Source: Nemophila menziesii (Eukaryota; Streptophyta; Magnoliopsida; Boraginales; Hydrophyllaceae). Taken from it: a DNA stretch of 64,000 nt. Both the position numbers and the translations under genes were made by a program. This document shows, piece after piece, positions 1-11,399 of this stretch (positions within the stretch are counted from its first letter, which is position 1; each line of letters starts with the position of its first letter). The DNA lies in contig JARWIR010000018.1 in NCBI GenBank assembly GCA_029959085.1, positions 20,955,001-21,019,000 on the forward strand. The letters run 5' to 3'. The notes beneath the pieces are model-generated. The model was not told where the DNA came from and did no database searches. It saw only the letters and a list, made by a program, of their open reading frames with translations.

Positions 1-1204
1 AGTTGATAAGAAAAAGTCAAAAAAAATTGACAAGAAAATCAATGTAACTAATAGTGAAGATCAAACATTGATCAAGAAGAAAACTGTAGAATTTGTTAAA
101 AAATATCATACTTACAAGTCTTATTTAAATACAAGGTTTAGGCCAAGTGTGAGAAACACTAAACAAGGTGGTATTGGTGTTGGTACTAGTGGTACAAAGG
201 GAGAAAGTTACAAAAGGAGCAGACCTACGAGTATGAAGATGATTATTCAACAAGTGAAGAAGATTTTATGTATGATTCTAACAATGACTTAAGCGAGGGT
301 GAAGACGACCAAGATTACAATACCTATATAGACAAGGAGGTTGAGTGGGACGGAATGCAAGATGAAGCATATGAGGATGTTACTTTTGGAGTTGATAGTG
401 ATATACAAGTTAGTGAAACAGATTCTGATCAAGCTTTAAAATATTCTGACCAGTTAGATACAACTACTGTTTCATCTGGTATAGATGAAGAAGGATAAAA
501 AAATGCCCCAAGAAAAAAAGTTGTGGTTCCCAAGGTTTAGGCCTTCAACTGACTTGTTGACACCAAGGATTGTACTGTGTTTGACATTTGCTAATGCTAC
601 AGAGCTAAGAGAAGCAACTAGAGTTCATGCTATAAAAAAGATGGTTAAAATAAAGTTTGTGAAAAATGATTGGTATAAAATAAGGGTTGTTTGTGAGGGA
701 GAAGGTTGTGGTTGGTTTGTATATGCATCATACAAAGAAAAACTTGGTGGTTTAGTAATAGTAACTCTTTGTAATCAAAATGAATGTGATAAAGACCTTA
801 ACCACATACATGTGTCAGCCAAGTTCTTGGAAAGGTCATTTAAGGATATGGTAAGATTAAATTTGTACAATAACGTAAGTGATTTTCAACAATTAGTGCA
901 CAAAGATTTTTCAGTCAATGTTGGCATAAGAACATGCTACAGGGCATATAGCTTAGCAAAAAAAATGATAGAAGCTGAATACAAGGATCAATATAAGAAG
1001 ATATATGACTATTGTGAGGAAATCAGGAGAAGTAATCCTGGTAGTACCAGTTGCAGTGAAAACTAGTACTGATGAATTGACTGGTGTTGAAAGATTTCAA
1101 AGGCTTTATGTGAAGAGGGTTTTTAAAGGATTGTAGGAAATTTGTGGGCATAGATGGATGTCACCTAAAAGGTCCACATCCAGGGGTGATTTTGACAGCT
1201 GTAG
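1..1204 (+). pseudogene. MULE (MuDR-type) transposase, 5' part, broken
   Basis: Remnant of a Mutator-like transposase, the enzyme that cuts and reinserts MULE DNA in the nucleus. Three successive frames carry it: a basic N-terminal part (68-292), an acidic Asp/Glu-rich stretch (268-498) and a conserved part (485-1066) resembling the plant MuDR N-terminal DNA-binding region, with FRPSTDLLTPRI, a Cys pair in CEGEGCGW and an NVGIRTCYRAY segment. Around 1141-1200 the start of the catalytic domain is readable as GIDGCHLKGPHPG, whose Asp is expected to be the first of the DDE triad. Frameshifts near 290, 490 and 1060-1130 make it a pseudogene. The frame stops at 1204 because an LTR is inserted; it resumes at 2733. 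The left end of the transposon is outside the window. Confidence 0.85.
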
Positions 1205-2737
1205 TGACCTATTTGTCATGAATTAATCCTAGTTGGAGACATCAATTTTAGTGATTTAGAAGTCATTCTAGTCGATTTTCTTGAGAAATGCTACACTTTC
1301 CTATTTTGAATCTTGATTTAGTAAATTATTGTTTTTAGAGCATATTGAGTTTAATTATTTATTTAGTGTGAAGCTTTAAAGATAATTAGAGAGATTAATT
1401 AGATTCCAAGTCAAAGACTAAGAGATATGGAAAGAGATTAGCATGTAAATTGGAGATAAGGAAAGAAAAGCTAAAATCATGCAAAAGGAAAAGCTGCCAT
1501 AATCCTGAATTTCAACACCCACGACCACAAATTAGCTTATATCTCAAACTCGGTATGGAATTTGGAGAAACGGTCAAGAGTAAAGTTGAAGATCTTTCGG
1601 AGACGATTTAGACTACTCATATGTGTCAAAAGGATGAGTATTGAAGCTGCTAGGACCAGAACAAAAACGGGCCTGATTTTATGTTTTAGGATTACGAATT
1701 TGAGTTGGGCTTGGAGTCCACTACTTACCTTCTCCTTCAAGAAAACGAATTAGGGCTTCTAAACACCTATAAATACACCCTTATATCACTTGTAAATCAT
1801 CCTTGCCTCATAGTGATTAGTCCTTAGGGTTTTATTCATCAGAATTATTGTAGAGAGCAAGATGAAGTCTTTTATTATTTCTTTTAGTTTATTTCCTTCA
1901 GGTATGAATTAATTTTCACATAGCTTGGGTTTTGCATCATGTATAATCTATGAATTCTATTTTCTTTCTATCTAAGTTTCTTTGGGAATTACATGTTTTA
2001 ATTTGATATTAGCTTCTTACCTATATATACTTGTTTATGTGTTTTGATTTATTGTCTGTACTAGAACTGATCACTTTAGGCTTTCTTAATAGTAGTTAGA
2101 TGTTCACCTTAGCTGGGTGTCTAATTATTGAAACACCACATAACGTCTAGTGTCGATATTGGTCTTGGCAACACTAATTCTAACTAGATAGTCATTAGTG
2201 TATAATTTAACCACTATCATCATGTTTGGAATTGAATTGCTTAGGAACCTAGTGGCGTAGTACAACCCTAAGTTTAGGCTGCCTCATGATGTGTCTGTAG
2301 CCCCCTTAGTCGCTCTCAAGGTCTAAGGTATGGGAATTTAGAATCATGACTAAGTATCTAAGAGCTAATTATCTCCCTTATCAACTAAATTTGATAAAAA
2401 GAATTAGAAGGATTAGTGCATACTAGCAAAACCTAAGCTATACTTCTCATCTCATATTTCTTCGTATTTATTTTATTGTCTTTTATTTTTCCTTAGTTTA
2501 ATCATTAATCTCGAATTATTCTCTTTTATTTCCTGTATTTTAATTAATTACTTCTTACTCGTTATTTTTTACCCATTCGTATAACACACTAAGTCCCTGA
2601 GAACGAATCTAACTTATCATTAAAACTTGCATACGTCCTGTAATACTTGCAGTACCGTGCTTGTCTAGGGTGAAAGTGCATTGTTTTCTGGCTTATATTT
2701 ATCTTATTTTTCTAACACCCGAGGCGACACCATGTAG
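1200..2737 (+). mobile_element. solo LTR, Athila-like family A, inserted in the MULE
   Basis: The element at 1205-2732 (1528 bp) starts TGACC and ends GCGACACCA, and is flanked by the perfect 5-bp duplication TGTAG (1200-1204 and 2733-2737). The right end matches the other family A LTRs in this window (ends at 47920, 57957, 60231). Removing the LTR and one TGTAG restores the transposase reading LTAVGIDGNN exactly. No internal retroelement sequence is present, so this is a solo LTR left by LTR-LTR recombination. The first 10 bases have drifted from the TGATGTCTCC start of the other copies, though the inner GGAGACATCA box is kept at about 1235. Short frames inside it are noise. Confidence 0.9.
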
Positions 2738-3420
2738 GTATAGATGGGAACAATTGTAGATACCCAATTGTCTATTGCCTCGCTGAAAAAGAGGACAGTA
2801 ACTCATGGAGATGGTTTTTGAACCTACTGGTACAAGACCTATATATTTATAATCAACAAGAATGGACATTCATATATGATAGACAAAAGGTTGGTACTTT
2901 CTTTGTTTAAATAATTACTTCCATTACTTTTCTATGAGTACTATTTGACCTTTTGTATGTTTCTTTGTAGGGATTACTCCATGTAATTAGTGACATGCTA
3001 CCAGATATAGAACATTGTCACTGTGTTAGACATTTGTATAATAACTTCAAAAGCAAGCATATGGGGTTGACTCTGAAGGACAAAGTATGGGAAGTAGTTA
3101 GGGCCTCAACAGTGAAAAAAATTGCAGAGGTTATGGCTGTTATAAAAGTCATGGATGAGACCGCTTTGAACGGGCTATCTAACCTGGTACTAAGTGTTGG
3201 TCAAGATCACACTTCAGTTCTACTACAAGTTGTGATGTTCTTCTGAACAACCTTTGTGAAAGTTATAATAATGCAATTAATAAAGTAAGGTATTTTTTTG
3301 CCCCCAACATGAATTAACTTAGAAGAAGAATGTATCAGTTGACAAGGCTAGAAGACTCTGATAATCGACAAACCATTAGAAGAATGGAACAAGGAGGTAG
3401 TCTCTAAAAATAAATTTAAG
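2738..3420 (+). pseudogene. MULE transposase, 3' part after the LTR, broken
   Basis: This continues the transposase core after the solo LTR. It reads IDGNNCRYPIVYCLAEK and then a Trp-rich SWRWFLNLL segment, both typical of the MULE catalytic domain. A likely 81-bp intron (GT at 2890, AG at 2969-2970) joins DRQK to GLLHVISDMLPDIEH. The CVRHLYNNF motif that follows is the signature of MULE transposases (usual form HRYCVRHLYANF). Frameshifts around 3190-3310 separate the later NNLCESYNNAI and LRRRMYQLTRLEDSD segments. The C-terminal SWIM zinc finger was not found. The gene is dead. Confidence 0.8.
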
Positions 3421-3479
3421 TACATAGATAAGCAAGAAAACTTATAGTTAGATAATTTTAAGATAAGACAATCAAAGCA

Positions 3480-4090
3480 TAAATGAAGATAAAAATAAGA
3501 GGGGTAGAAGAGATACCTATTTTGATGTGCGTGCCATTTTTTATCTTATAGATGTTAATTAATTGTCTTCCTTCATTGCTCCTCATAGATATGAATGCTT
3601 TAACATTCTTTGAAGATTGGTTGTCTTCTTCATCTTCTACTTGAATATCTCCTACATTTCTGTGCACAGCTCTCCTCGGCTTTCCTCTTTGAAGTTTAAG
3701 CAAAAAGGTTTTATATGACCTTTCTTCGCACAATTGTAGCACATAGGGACTCCTTACTTTCCTTTAATATCGCCCGAGCTTTCTATTATAGCAACTTTCT
3801 TGTGTGTCAAGGCTATCTTCATATCATTTGCTAGCTCTTCAACACTTCCATTGTTTGAGTTATCTTTTTTGGAGTCTTTCTTTCGACTTGCTTTCTCCTT
3901 TTCGCCTTATAGCTTGAAGCACCATTGGTAACTTTTTTCTTCTTAATTTGTTGTTTTGAAGTTTCTCTTGATCAAGAAAAAACTCTTCTGCCATTAGATT
4001 GCACACAAGCTCATGCACATATTAGAGACATCTTTAGATTGTCTAATTGGGGTTACTTTTGCCTTGTACTCCAAAGAGAAACTAAACAAT
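3480..4090 (-). pseudogene. retrotransposon gag zinc-knuckle fragment
   Basis: On the minus strand, around 3700-3750, one frame reads CYNCAKKGHIKPFC, a CCHC zinc knuckle (C-x2-C-x4-H-x4-C) typical of retroelement nucleocapsids. It is preceded (3760-3930) by Lys/Ser-rich sequence with EKEKASRKKDSKKD. Frameshifts and stops break it, and no protease or polymerase was found next to it. It is probably copia-like, but the superfamily is not certain. Confidence 0.5.
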
Positions 4091-4099
4091 TAAAACAAT

Positions 4100-5498
4100 G
4101 AAAAACTTATTTATGACTAGAATCGTGTTAAGAGAAGATTAATCTAATTGTAGTGAAGAGATTAAACTCACCTTTACGCATAATAATCACAAATATCATA
4201 TTGGAATCTCAAGAAACACTTTCATGCTTAAAAGTTTTCGTGTGAAAGTATGATACTAAGTTGGAAAAACTGTTTTGGCATTTATGTTTTGTTTGTTATA
4301 TTAATCAGATTAAAAAAATATTATACTGAATTTACATTAATATCAAAAAATATAAGTATTTGTCTTGTACATGCCTTTTTTGTCATAGTCCACGTTTGAC
4401 TGTCTAAAAAATTATTGACTAGTCAATAATAAAGAAAAAATATAAAGAAAATAGTTTTTTTAAGTAATTTTGAAATAGGTAATCTTAGGTATCACTCAAA
4501 AAAGATTGCCTAAATATGTATATTGTGGGTGATTCAATTATATTGTTTCCTTTTTTTAACTATTTTTTCTTTTTTTACGTAATAAAATCATCCAAAATAT
4601 ACATCATAGATGCTATGTCAATTTTTTTAAAATATGAGTGCCAGATTAATCTTAACATATAGAAATAAAGCGATAATAAAATGAACTATTAACTCATAAA
4701 TCTTTTATCGATCAAAGAAAAAACTCATAAATTTATGATTAATGACCAAGAAATCCCTCACGTTGATTCTAATTTCTTTTTACTACAACTGTCATTTGTT
4801 CCCCCATAAAAGGCACCATATATCTGATTTTTTTATTTTCTCATTTTTATACCACAACCGTTGTCGACCTTAACAATTGTTTCTCAGTTTATTCATTGTT
4901 AGCGTCTTTCACATGACTCAAACTTCTATCAAACAAAAGTAACTATTTGGAGCTCATTATTAATTTCTTAATATATCAACAATTTTTTTTATAATGTATC
5001 AATGTGAAATTTATACACATAACACAATTAATAACACTCCATGGTGTAAGCAATTGATTGTATACACACATATACAAATATCATATATGTAACGGAAATT
5101 TTTCAGTTGAACACCTTAACGTTGAGAATTGACAATCTTATCCCTCAAAGTTTGAGAATTGTTATTCGATCTTCAAATCATTTGGAAGGACACCATGACT
5201 AGTTAGAATTGAAAATAAAACTTAGATTTTTGAGTTTGAAGAACATTTTTAGTTTGAAAAAAAATTCAAAACTTAGAATTTGAGTTTTGAGAATTTTTCA
5301 TAACTTAAGTTCTTCTTCTTTTATTTTTATCTTATTTGGATTTTTTTAGTTCTTTTTTATAGTTTATGAAAAATTAAATAATATATATGATATATAACAG
5401 ATTTTTTTATGTTTTTTATATTTGTTAGTAGATATAGATAAAGTTTGTTATTGATGGTATCAAATAATTTGAAAATAAATAAAGGTAAAAAAGACCAT
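4100..5498. other. AT-rich intergenic DNA
   Basis: No convincing gene, RNA or complete transposon is visible. The stretch is very AT-rich with many short homopolymers. There is a small direct repeat around GTTGAGAATT and GTTTGAGAATT (5122-5165). It may hold decayed transposon sequence. Confidence 0.5.
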
Positions 5499-7225
5499 GA
5501 TTTTTTAGGGACATTTCTTTAAAACAGCCCCACGACATGTGGGTTAATAAAGAAAAGCCCAGTCCCAAAATCCCATCAGAATCTAACTAGAAAGGGGCAA
5601 AAGACTAAAAACACCCCTTCCCTTCTCTTATACACTAACAAAATACCCAAACCCAAAACATTTTACCCTAATAGCATCGATGCCCACCTTCTCACTCTTC
5701 TCTCTCTGTGCTCACTGTACCTACTCTCTCTCTGGTAAAACTGCCCCGTTCCCCCTTTCTCTCTCTGGTAAAACTGCACCCCTCCCCCTCCCTCTCTCAC
5801 CTTCTCTCTCTGTGCTCACTGTACCACCACCAGAAAACGCTGAAGCCACTGTGACGAGAACAACACCACTACTGGAGATCCAACTGCTGTGACGTGAATC
5901 CACAACGAAGCTGTGACACGAATCCAACTGCTGTTAACTATCGCTGCACCACCTCGCGCGAAGCAGAGCCACACCACCGTCGTTGTAGCAGAGCTCCATC
6001 GAAGCCCTGCGCGTGGCTTTTCTACAGATCTGCGACTCCACCACTGCTGCAAATCTCAACCTTCTCCGCTGTTCGAGATCTACCCTGCCTCCGCCGTTCC
6101 AGATTTGTTTCGCCGCTGCACTGCTGCTGCTGTGAAGACCTCCATTAATGTTGCTGTTGTGAAGACCTCCATGACTGCACTGCTGCTGCTGTGAGGACCT
6201 CTCTGTGATGCAGCACCACCAACACGTCGCCGCTCTGTTCGTGGCTTTTCGTGGTTTCTTGAGTTCATGTACGTGGGCTCAGCCCCTTTAGGTCCAGACT
6301 GCCAATGTTTTTTTTTGGGCGTGTGTAGTAAGGTCCAGCCCATAATGGGCTTTAGAATGATTTTTAAAAAAATTATAATTTTTTTGGGTGTGTGTAGTAA
6401 GGTCCAGCCCATAATGGGCTTTAGAATGATTTTTAATAAAACGGTAATTTTTTGTGCGTGTGTAGTAAGGTCCAGCCCATAATGGGCTTTATAATAATTT
6501 AAAAAAATGAACTTGTTATTTTTTTGTGTCCATTTTATTAGGTCCAACCCAATTGGTATATTGACTTGGGTCCAGCCTTTAATTTGGAAAGCTTGTATAA
6601 ACAAAAAAATGACTTAAAACGACCTAGGTACAGCCCCTAGGGTCTGTATGAAGTCGAGGGTCCAACTACCCTATGGTGTAGTTGGATGTTGAGTGTGTGA
6701 GAGTGACTAAATTGGACTTGGGTATAGTCCTAGGGGTATAGAATTGGGCAACCTTTGACTTTATTGGACATGTATTTGGACAAAACGTGCTTGGATACAG
6801 CCCCTAGGGTACAGACCCTAGGGTATAACATTGGACATATTCGACTCATCAGATCTTCTTATATCTTGACATGGACAAAAACAAAAAAATAGGAGGACTT
6901 GTAATGCAATCAAATAATTCTTATATCTCGACATGGACAAACTTGTAATGCAAATAAATAAAAAACCAGTTCACATAAAAAAATGACTTGAGATAACTTA
7001 AAAAAATTTAAAATCCAACTTTGGTCGGTAAACTTCGGTCTGTACCTATATGTACCAATTGATCAGAAAAAACAAAAAATGAATTCAAAAAATAAAAAAG
7101 GTAAAGTTGAAAAAAATTCGTCAAAAAATAAAGTTAGACTCTATTTAGAAATTTATTCTAATTAGATCTTAAAATATATGTTAGTATGGTTTTAGGCGAG
7201 TATTTGTAGATTTCTCAATTTTTTA
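5499..7225 (+). mobile_element. non-autonomous MULE, family M, copy M1
   Basis: The element spans 5508-7216 (1709 bp). Its left end is GGGACATTTCTTTAAAACAG and its right end, read inward on the other strand, is GAGAAATCTACAAATACTCG; both match the ends of M2 and M3. The flanking 9-mers GATTTTTTA (5499-5507) and AATTTTTTA (7217-7225) agree at 8 of 9 bases, as for an old 9-bp Mutator-type target duplication. Inside are a pyrimidine-rich leader (5690-5820), a GC-rich triplet-rich part (5820-6240), a threefold tandem repeat of about 69 bp (about 6310-6510), and many variants of GGTCCAGCCC and GGTACAGCCCC. No transposase is encoded. The repetitive minus-strand frame at 6080-6604 only reflects the tandem repeat. 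Confidence 0.75.
6310..6515 (+). repeat. tandem repeat, about 69 bp x3, inside M1
   Basis: Three units begin GTGTGTAGTAAGGTCCAGCC at 6321, 6390 and 6458. Each holds AGCCCATAATGGGCT, a perfect inverted repeat around TAA, followed by an A/T-rich spacer. Confidence 0.85.
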
Positions 7226-7273
7226 TAAAAGATATATAAGGTTACAAAAATTTATTGAGCATAAATTTTAAAT

Positions 7274-8859
7274 GAGATAATTACACCTAGGGTCTTGAAG
7301 ACACACCCCTATTCGAGTTAGCACCCCCTCTAGGAGTCTCTTCTTACTAAAGCCCTCAACAAGAATTTAACACATGAACCTAAAAACCCCATTTACAATA
7401 CTACCCCTTTTTGTTTTATTTCTGCTATATATACTAAATATTACATTCACAGCTCATTATTATCTGATTATTCTTTCACCTCTCCTCCTCACATATTTCT
7501 CTCTCCTCCCCCCATCTCCCAAACCGCCACCACCACCTCCATATCATAACGCCGCCATCAACCACCACCGCCAGATGAAGCACCAAAATAACACCGGAAT
7601 CTGCTCCACTAGCCTCGCCGGAATCTGCTCCATTTTATTAAATCGTTTTCCTGCTTCTTCGAACCGGATCGGAGCTTCGTGAGCTGTGGTGGTTCGTGAG
7701 CTCGTGAAGGAGGCGCTGTGGTGCTCCGGCGAGCTCGAACGAGGAGGCATGGAGCTCTTCGTTGCTCTTCTCCTTCCTCATTCGCACCAGATCGAGTAGC
7801 TGTCAAACTAGTTGCTGCGCGAGGATCTCCGGCGAGGCTAGCAGCTTGGATCTCCGGCGAGGCTAGCGCGAGGATCACTTTTGCTGCCATGGTTGCTCCG
7901 GCGAGGCTAGCAGCTTGGATCTCCGGCGAGGCTAGCAGCGAGGTGAGGGGGGATGGAGGTGAACTGGAGCGATGTGGATCTGAAATTAGGTGGAAGCTCC
8001 GGTGCTGCTGCTTGAGTTTTCCATGGGGAGCAGATGGAAGAAGAAGAGTTGCTTGGTGGTGGTGTTAGTGGGTGGCGGTGGTGCAGGCGGTGAAGAGGCG
8101 TGTAGTCATTTTGGTGATGGTGATGCGTTTCACGCGTGAAGCATTCTCCTTTTTTTTTTTTTTTTTTTGTTTAGTTTGTAATGGTTGACCAGATCTAGAT
8201 CTGGTCAAACCACTTAATGTTTTTAGTTTTTTTTATTTTTTAATTGTATATCTTTTTGTAATTGTTTAAAAAAGTGTAATAAATGTGAATAAAAGCTTTT
8301 TTTGGACTATTTTTATGCCTTGTTTTTATAGAGTATTTATGTAATTTCTAAGAGTACTCCATCTATTTTATAGAGTACTCCGACTTTTTTACAGAGTATT
8401 CGGTTAAATTGTTAGAGTATTCTTTTAATTCTCAGAGTACTCTCTCTTTTTTCATAGAGTATCGGGTAAAATTGAGAGTACTCTCTATTTTTCATAGAGT
8501 ACTCTCAGTTTTTTCCGATACTCTATGTTTTTTCCGGTGACTGGTATCGGGAAAAACTGAGAGTACTCTCAGTTTTTTTCCGGTGACTGGTGGCCGGAGG
8601 TGGTCGGTGATCGGTGGCCGGAGGTCGGTGGTCGGTGGTCGGAGGTCGGTGGTAGATGGTCGGAGGTCGGAGATGGGTGGTAGGTGGTAGGTGGCTAGTG
8701 ATAGAGGAGAGAGAAACAGTGACATCATACTATTTTGTCTTTTAGTGTTAGTAAGGGTAGGAAAGACTATTATAAAAAATGAGGTCCCTAAGAATAACAA
8801 CTTTCAAGACAGTACTCTATAGAGAAAAAATAGTGCTTCTAAGTCCCTATAGATAATTC
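7274..8859 (+). mobile_element. non-autonomous MULE-like element, family N, copy N1
   Basis: About 1.57 kb between direct repeats AGATAATT (7275-7282 and 8851-8858). Near the ends are CTAGGGTCTTGAAGACAC and, on the other strand, ATAGGGACTTAGAAGCAC, which are degenerate terminal inverted repeats. An 8-9 bp duplication points to the Mutator group. Inside are a TATATATA box near 7430, a CT-rich leader (7480-7515), a CCACCA-rich GC segment, direct repeats of CTCCGGCGAGGCTAGC (7826-7940), and then an AGAGTACTCT palindrome array (about 8350-8580). The frames here (7374-7682, 7718-8068 and 7609-7890 on minus) look like composition effects, not genes. A left end like this recurs at 27.8 kb. Confidence 0.65.
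8345..8580. repeat. array of AGAGTACTCT palindromes
   Basis: About ten exact or near copies of the perfect palindrome AGAGTACTCT (variants AGAGTACTCC, AGAGTATTC, GATACTCT), spaced about 20-30 bp and separated by T-rich spacers. The array lies in the right half of MULE-like element N1. It is followed by GGTCGGTGG-type short repeats (8580-8690). Confidence 0.8.
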
Positions 8860-9100
8860 ACCCATTTTAAATTTATTAGCAAAATATGTATGCGTGAATT
8901 GTATATCTGTTCCTAGTAATATACTACTATTTAATTTTAGTCAAGCAGAATAATACTCCTTAATTAAGAATAGTACTTTTTAGTATAGAAAAATTAGAAT
9001 ACTGTACTATATTGTGCCATATTTTAGCACTAGCAGTGGCGGTGTTTAACGGTAAATAGTAAAGTATACTTGAATACACATTTTTCGATGTAGTCTGAGG

Positions 9101-9350
9101 TATAAATGCAGTGTCTATGTTTGTTAATGAAGCTTTCTTTTTCAGTTACACTTTTCTACTTTCTCCTTCCTCCTTCTTCTCTCTTACTCTATTCTGCTAA
9201 AACTTGTTTCATATTTTCTCTCTCTTCCACGTTCTCACTCTCCATCATTATTGTTGTATGTTTTGGTATATAGTTTAAAACAACAAAAGAATCCCCTATA
9301 GAGCAAATTATCAAGGATCAAGAAAAAGAGCAAAAGTTTACAATCAAATG
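9101..9350 (+). promoter_or_regulatory. putative TATA box and 5' leader of the bHLH gene
   Basis: TATAAATG at 9101 is a good TATA box, followed by a pyrimidine-rich stretch (9160-9240) usual for plant 5' leaders. A donor at 9351 (ATG|GTAAG) and an acceptor at 9647-9648 (TTTATAG|GTTGC) suggest a 298-bp leader intron. Splicing would create a 10-codon upstream ORF beginning at the ATG at 9348 and stopping near 9678, ahead of the main start at 9699. This is inference from sequence only. Confidence 0.45.
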
Positions 9351-9698
9351 GTAAGAAAGTATGTAGCCAATACGATTATTATTTTATGTAGGCTAGTGTG
9401 TTTAAATGAGTAATTACTGTTTTAGCAGAGTTAATCGCTTTTTTAAGCTCTCTATTCAATTGGGTCTCTGTTATCTTTGACTATAATTTCAGTTTTTAGC
9501 TATGGAAATGGTAGTTTAATTTCATTCCATTTTTTTCATCACTTGGTAAGTTGTTATATGATCTGGATTAACTTGAATTAATTATATAAAACAGTGTATT
9601 CTAGTTAAGTAAACTGAAAAATAGTGTCTTTCTTTTTGCTATTTATAGGTTGCAAAAAGAAGTTTAGTTTCTTTGTAAATATAGCAAAAAAAAGGTAG

Positions 9699-11399
9699 AT
9701 GGATAATCTTGAGTCTGAAAAGAAGAATTCACCAAATATATCATCAGAATGGCAATTAAACGAAACTAATTTTGCAAATCCAGTGATTTGTAGAGAAGAT
9801 ATGTCTTCTAGCTCAAGTGTTCCAATGGTGAACTCGTATACCCCTACTATGTGGGACCTACCCACCAATTCTCAAAACTTAAACTTCACGGGACCATTTG
9901 GTATGGATTTTCCAACAAATCCTATGTTTGTACCAAATGTTCCAGGGATTCTTCCTCAAAGCCTAGCTCAAATTCCAGCTGATTCAGGTTTTATTGAAAG
10001 AGCTGCTAGATTTTCATGTTTCAGTGATATGATGAACCCTTTTAACATACACCAATCTTTTAATCCTTATTCCAAGAATACTCAGAACATTCCTGAAACT
10101 TCCATAGATGCCTCTTTACATATTATTAACCAAGTGGACATAGAAAAAAACCCTCCAGAAAATGAGAAACATATATCAAACCTTGTCAAGTCTCCGGATG
10201 AAGCTACACAAGGTGGTGGTGGTGGTGGTGGTGGTGGTGGGGGTGGTGCATCGGAGATGGAGTCTGATGAATCGTCACCTAAAGGAGTTAAATCAAAAAA
10301 GAGGAAAAAAACACTCACAGAAACTCAAACAAAGGAAGACCAAAATACCCCTTCACCTACAAAAAAAGGCTCTCAAACATCAGAATATATACATGTGCGA
10401 GCACGTAAAGGCCAAGCAACAAATAGTCATAGTCTTGCTGAAAGAGTAAAAATTTCTTATTCAATCTCATAGCTTTTGTTTCGGTTAAATAATTATTTAA
10501 TTAATTATTATTATTAGGTAAGGAGGGAGAAGATTAGTGAAAGGATGAAGTTTCTTCAAGATCTTGTTCCTGGTTGTGACAAGGTTAGTATCGTCTTTTT
10601 ATGTTCAAGAATCATTAACGGTGAATTTATTTTGGCTCCTTTTTAAATTTATAGGTTACTGGTAAAGCAGTTATGTTAGATGAAATCATTAACTATGTAC
10701 AATCTTTACAACGTCAAGTCGAGGTACAATTTATACGCTAAAAAAATTAAATAATATATTAAAACAACAAATTACATGTAAAAATAAATACTTATTGCTT
10801 CATTTTCTTCACAGTTTCTATCTATGAAACTTGCGACAGTAAATCCAAGGATGGAGTTTAACGTTGAAAGTCTCCTTACAAAAGATGTGAGAATTAAATG
10901 ATTTTTAAAACATGTAATAAAAAAAACTTAACCAAAATTTATTTATATTATTTTTTTAACAGATATTTCAACCACGAGCTGGTCCTTCTTCTTTTCTGTC
11001 TTTTCGACCTGATATGACTATGCATTATACTTCTCCAAATAATTTAATCCAATCAGGAAGATCTAACGGTTCTCAATTCATGACCTTACCTGGAGGGTAC
11101 AAGGACCCTACATCAGAGGTACTTTTATTTATACTCTTTTTTATTCTCAAACTATTAGAATAAACTGCATAAATGAAATTTCAATTTTGTTCATAGGTAA
11201 GTAATGTGTGGGAGGATGAGCTACACAATGTGATCCAAATGGGTCTAAATTCGACTGATTCAGATATTAATAGTATGTTAGATTTGCAAATTAATTTCTT
11301 TTTTTTTTAGAAATTGGTATAAAAAAATTAAGCTAATAATGGATTTATTTTGTATTTTCAGCTTCTCTACCGCAAGGCCATATGAAGGCTGAGCTTTGA
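9699..11399 (+). CDS. bHLH transcription factor (CIB/BEE/bHLH49-like, group XII)
   Basis: Nuclear DNA-binding regulator. Exons by GT-AG junctions: 9699-10445, 10518-10583, 10655-10723, 10815-10886, 10963-11118, 11197-11272 and 11362-11399, totalling 408 codons with a single stop, so the model is open throughout (407 residues). The bHLH domain spans about residues 243-295: basic region HSLAERVRREKISERM (His, Glu and Arg positions of E-box binders kept), helix 1 FLQDLVPGCDKV, helix 2 LDEIINYVQSLQRQVEFLSM. It is followed by PRMEFNVESLL and the C-terminal HMKAEL, both typical of this subgroup. A Lys-rich patch just before the domain (KSKKRKK) may be a nuclear signal. A 12-Gly tract (GGT repeats near 10212-10247) lies in exon 1. 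Closest named relatives from memory are the bHLH49/62/74/CIB group; the exact orthologue is not assignable. Confidence 0.92.
10212..10247 (+). repeat. (GGT)n microsatellite coding for poly-Gly
   Basis: A run of GGT/GGG triplets in exon 1 of the bHLH gene, giving 12 consecutive glycines in an otherwise disordered N-terminal region. Length variation here would change the protein without shifting the frame. Confidence 0.9.

Noticed and set aside
6080..6604. 174-codon minus frame with repeated GWTLLHTPKK units
   Set aside because: It follows the 69-bp tandem repeat inside MULE M1; no domain and no plausible leader.
7718..8068. 116-codon frame in N1
   Set aside because: GC-rich direct repeats in a non-autonomous element; no recognisable domain or splice context.
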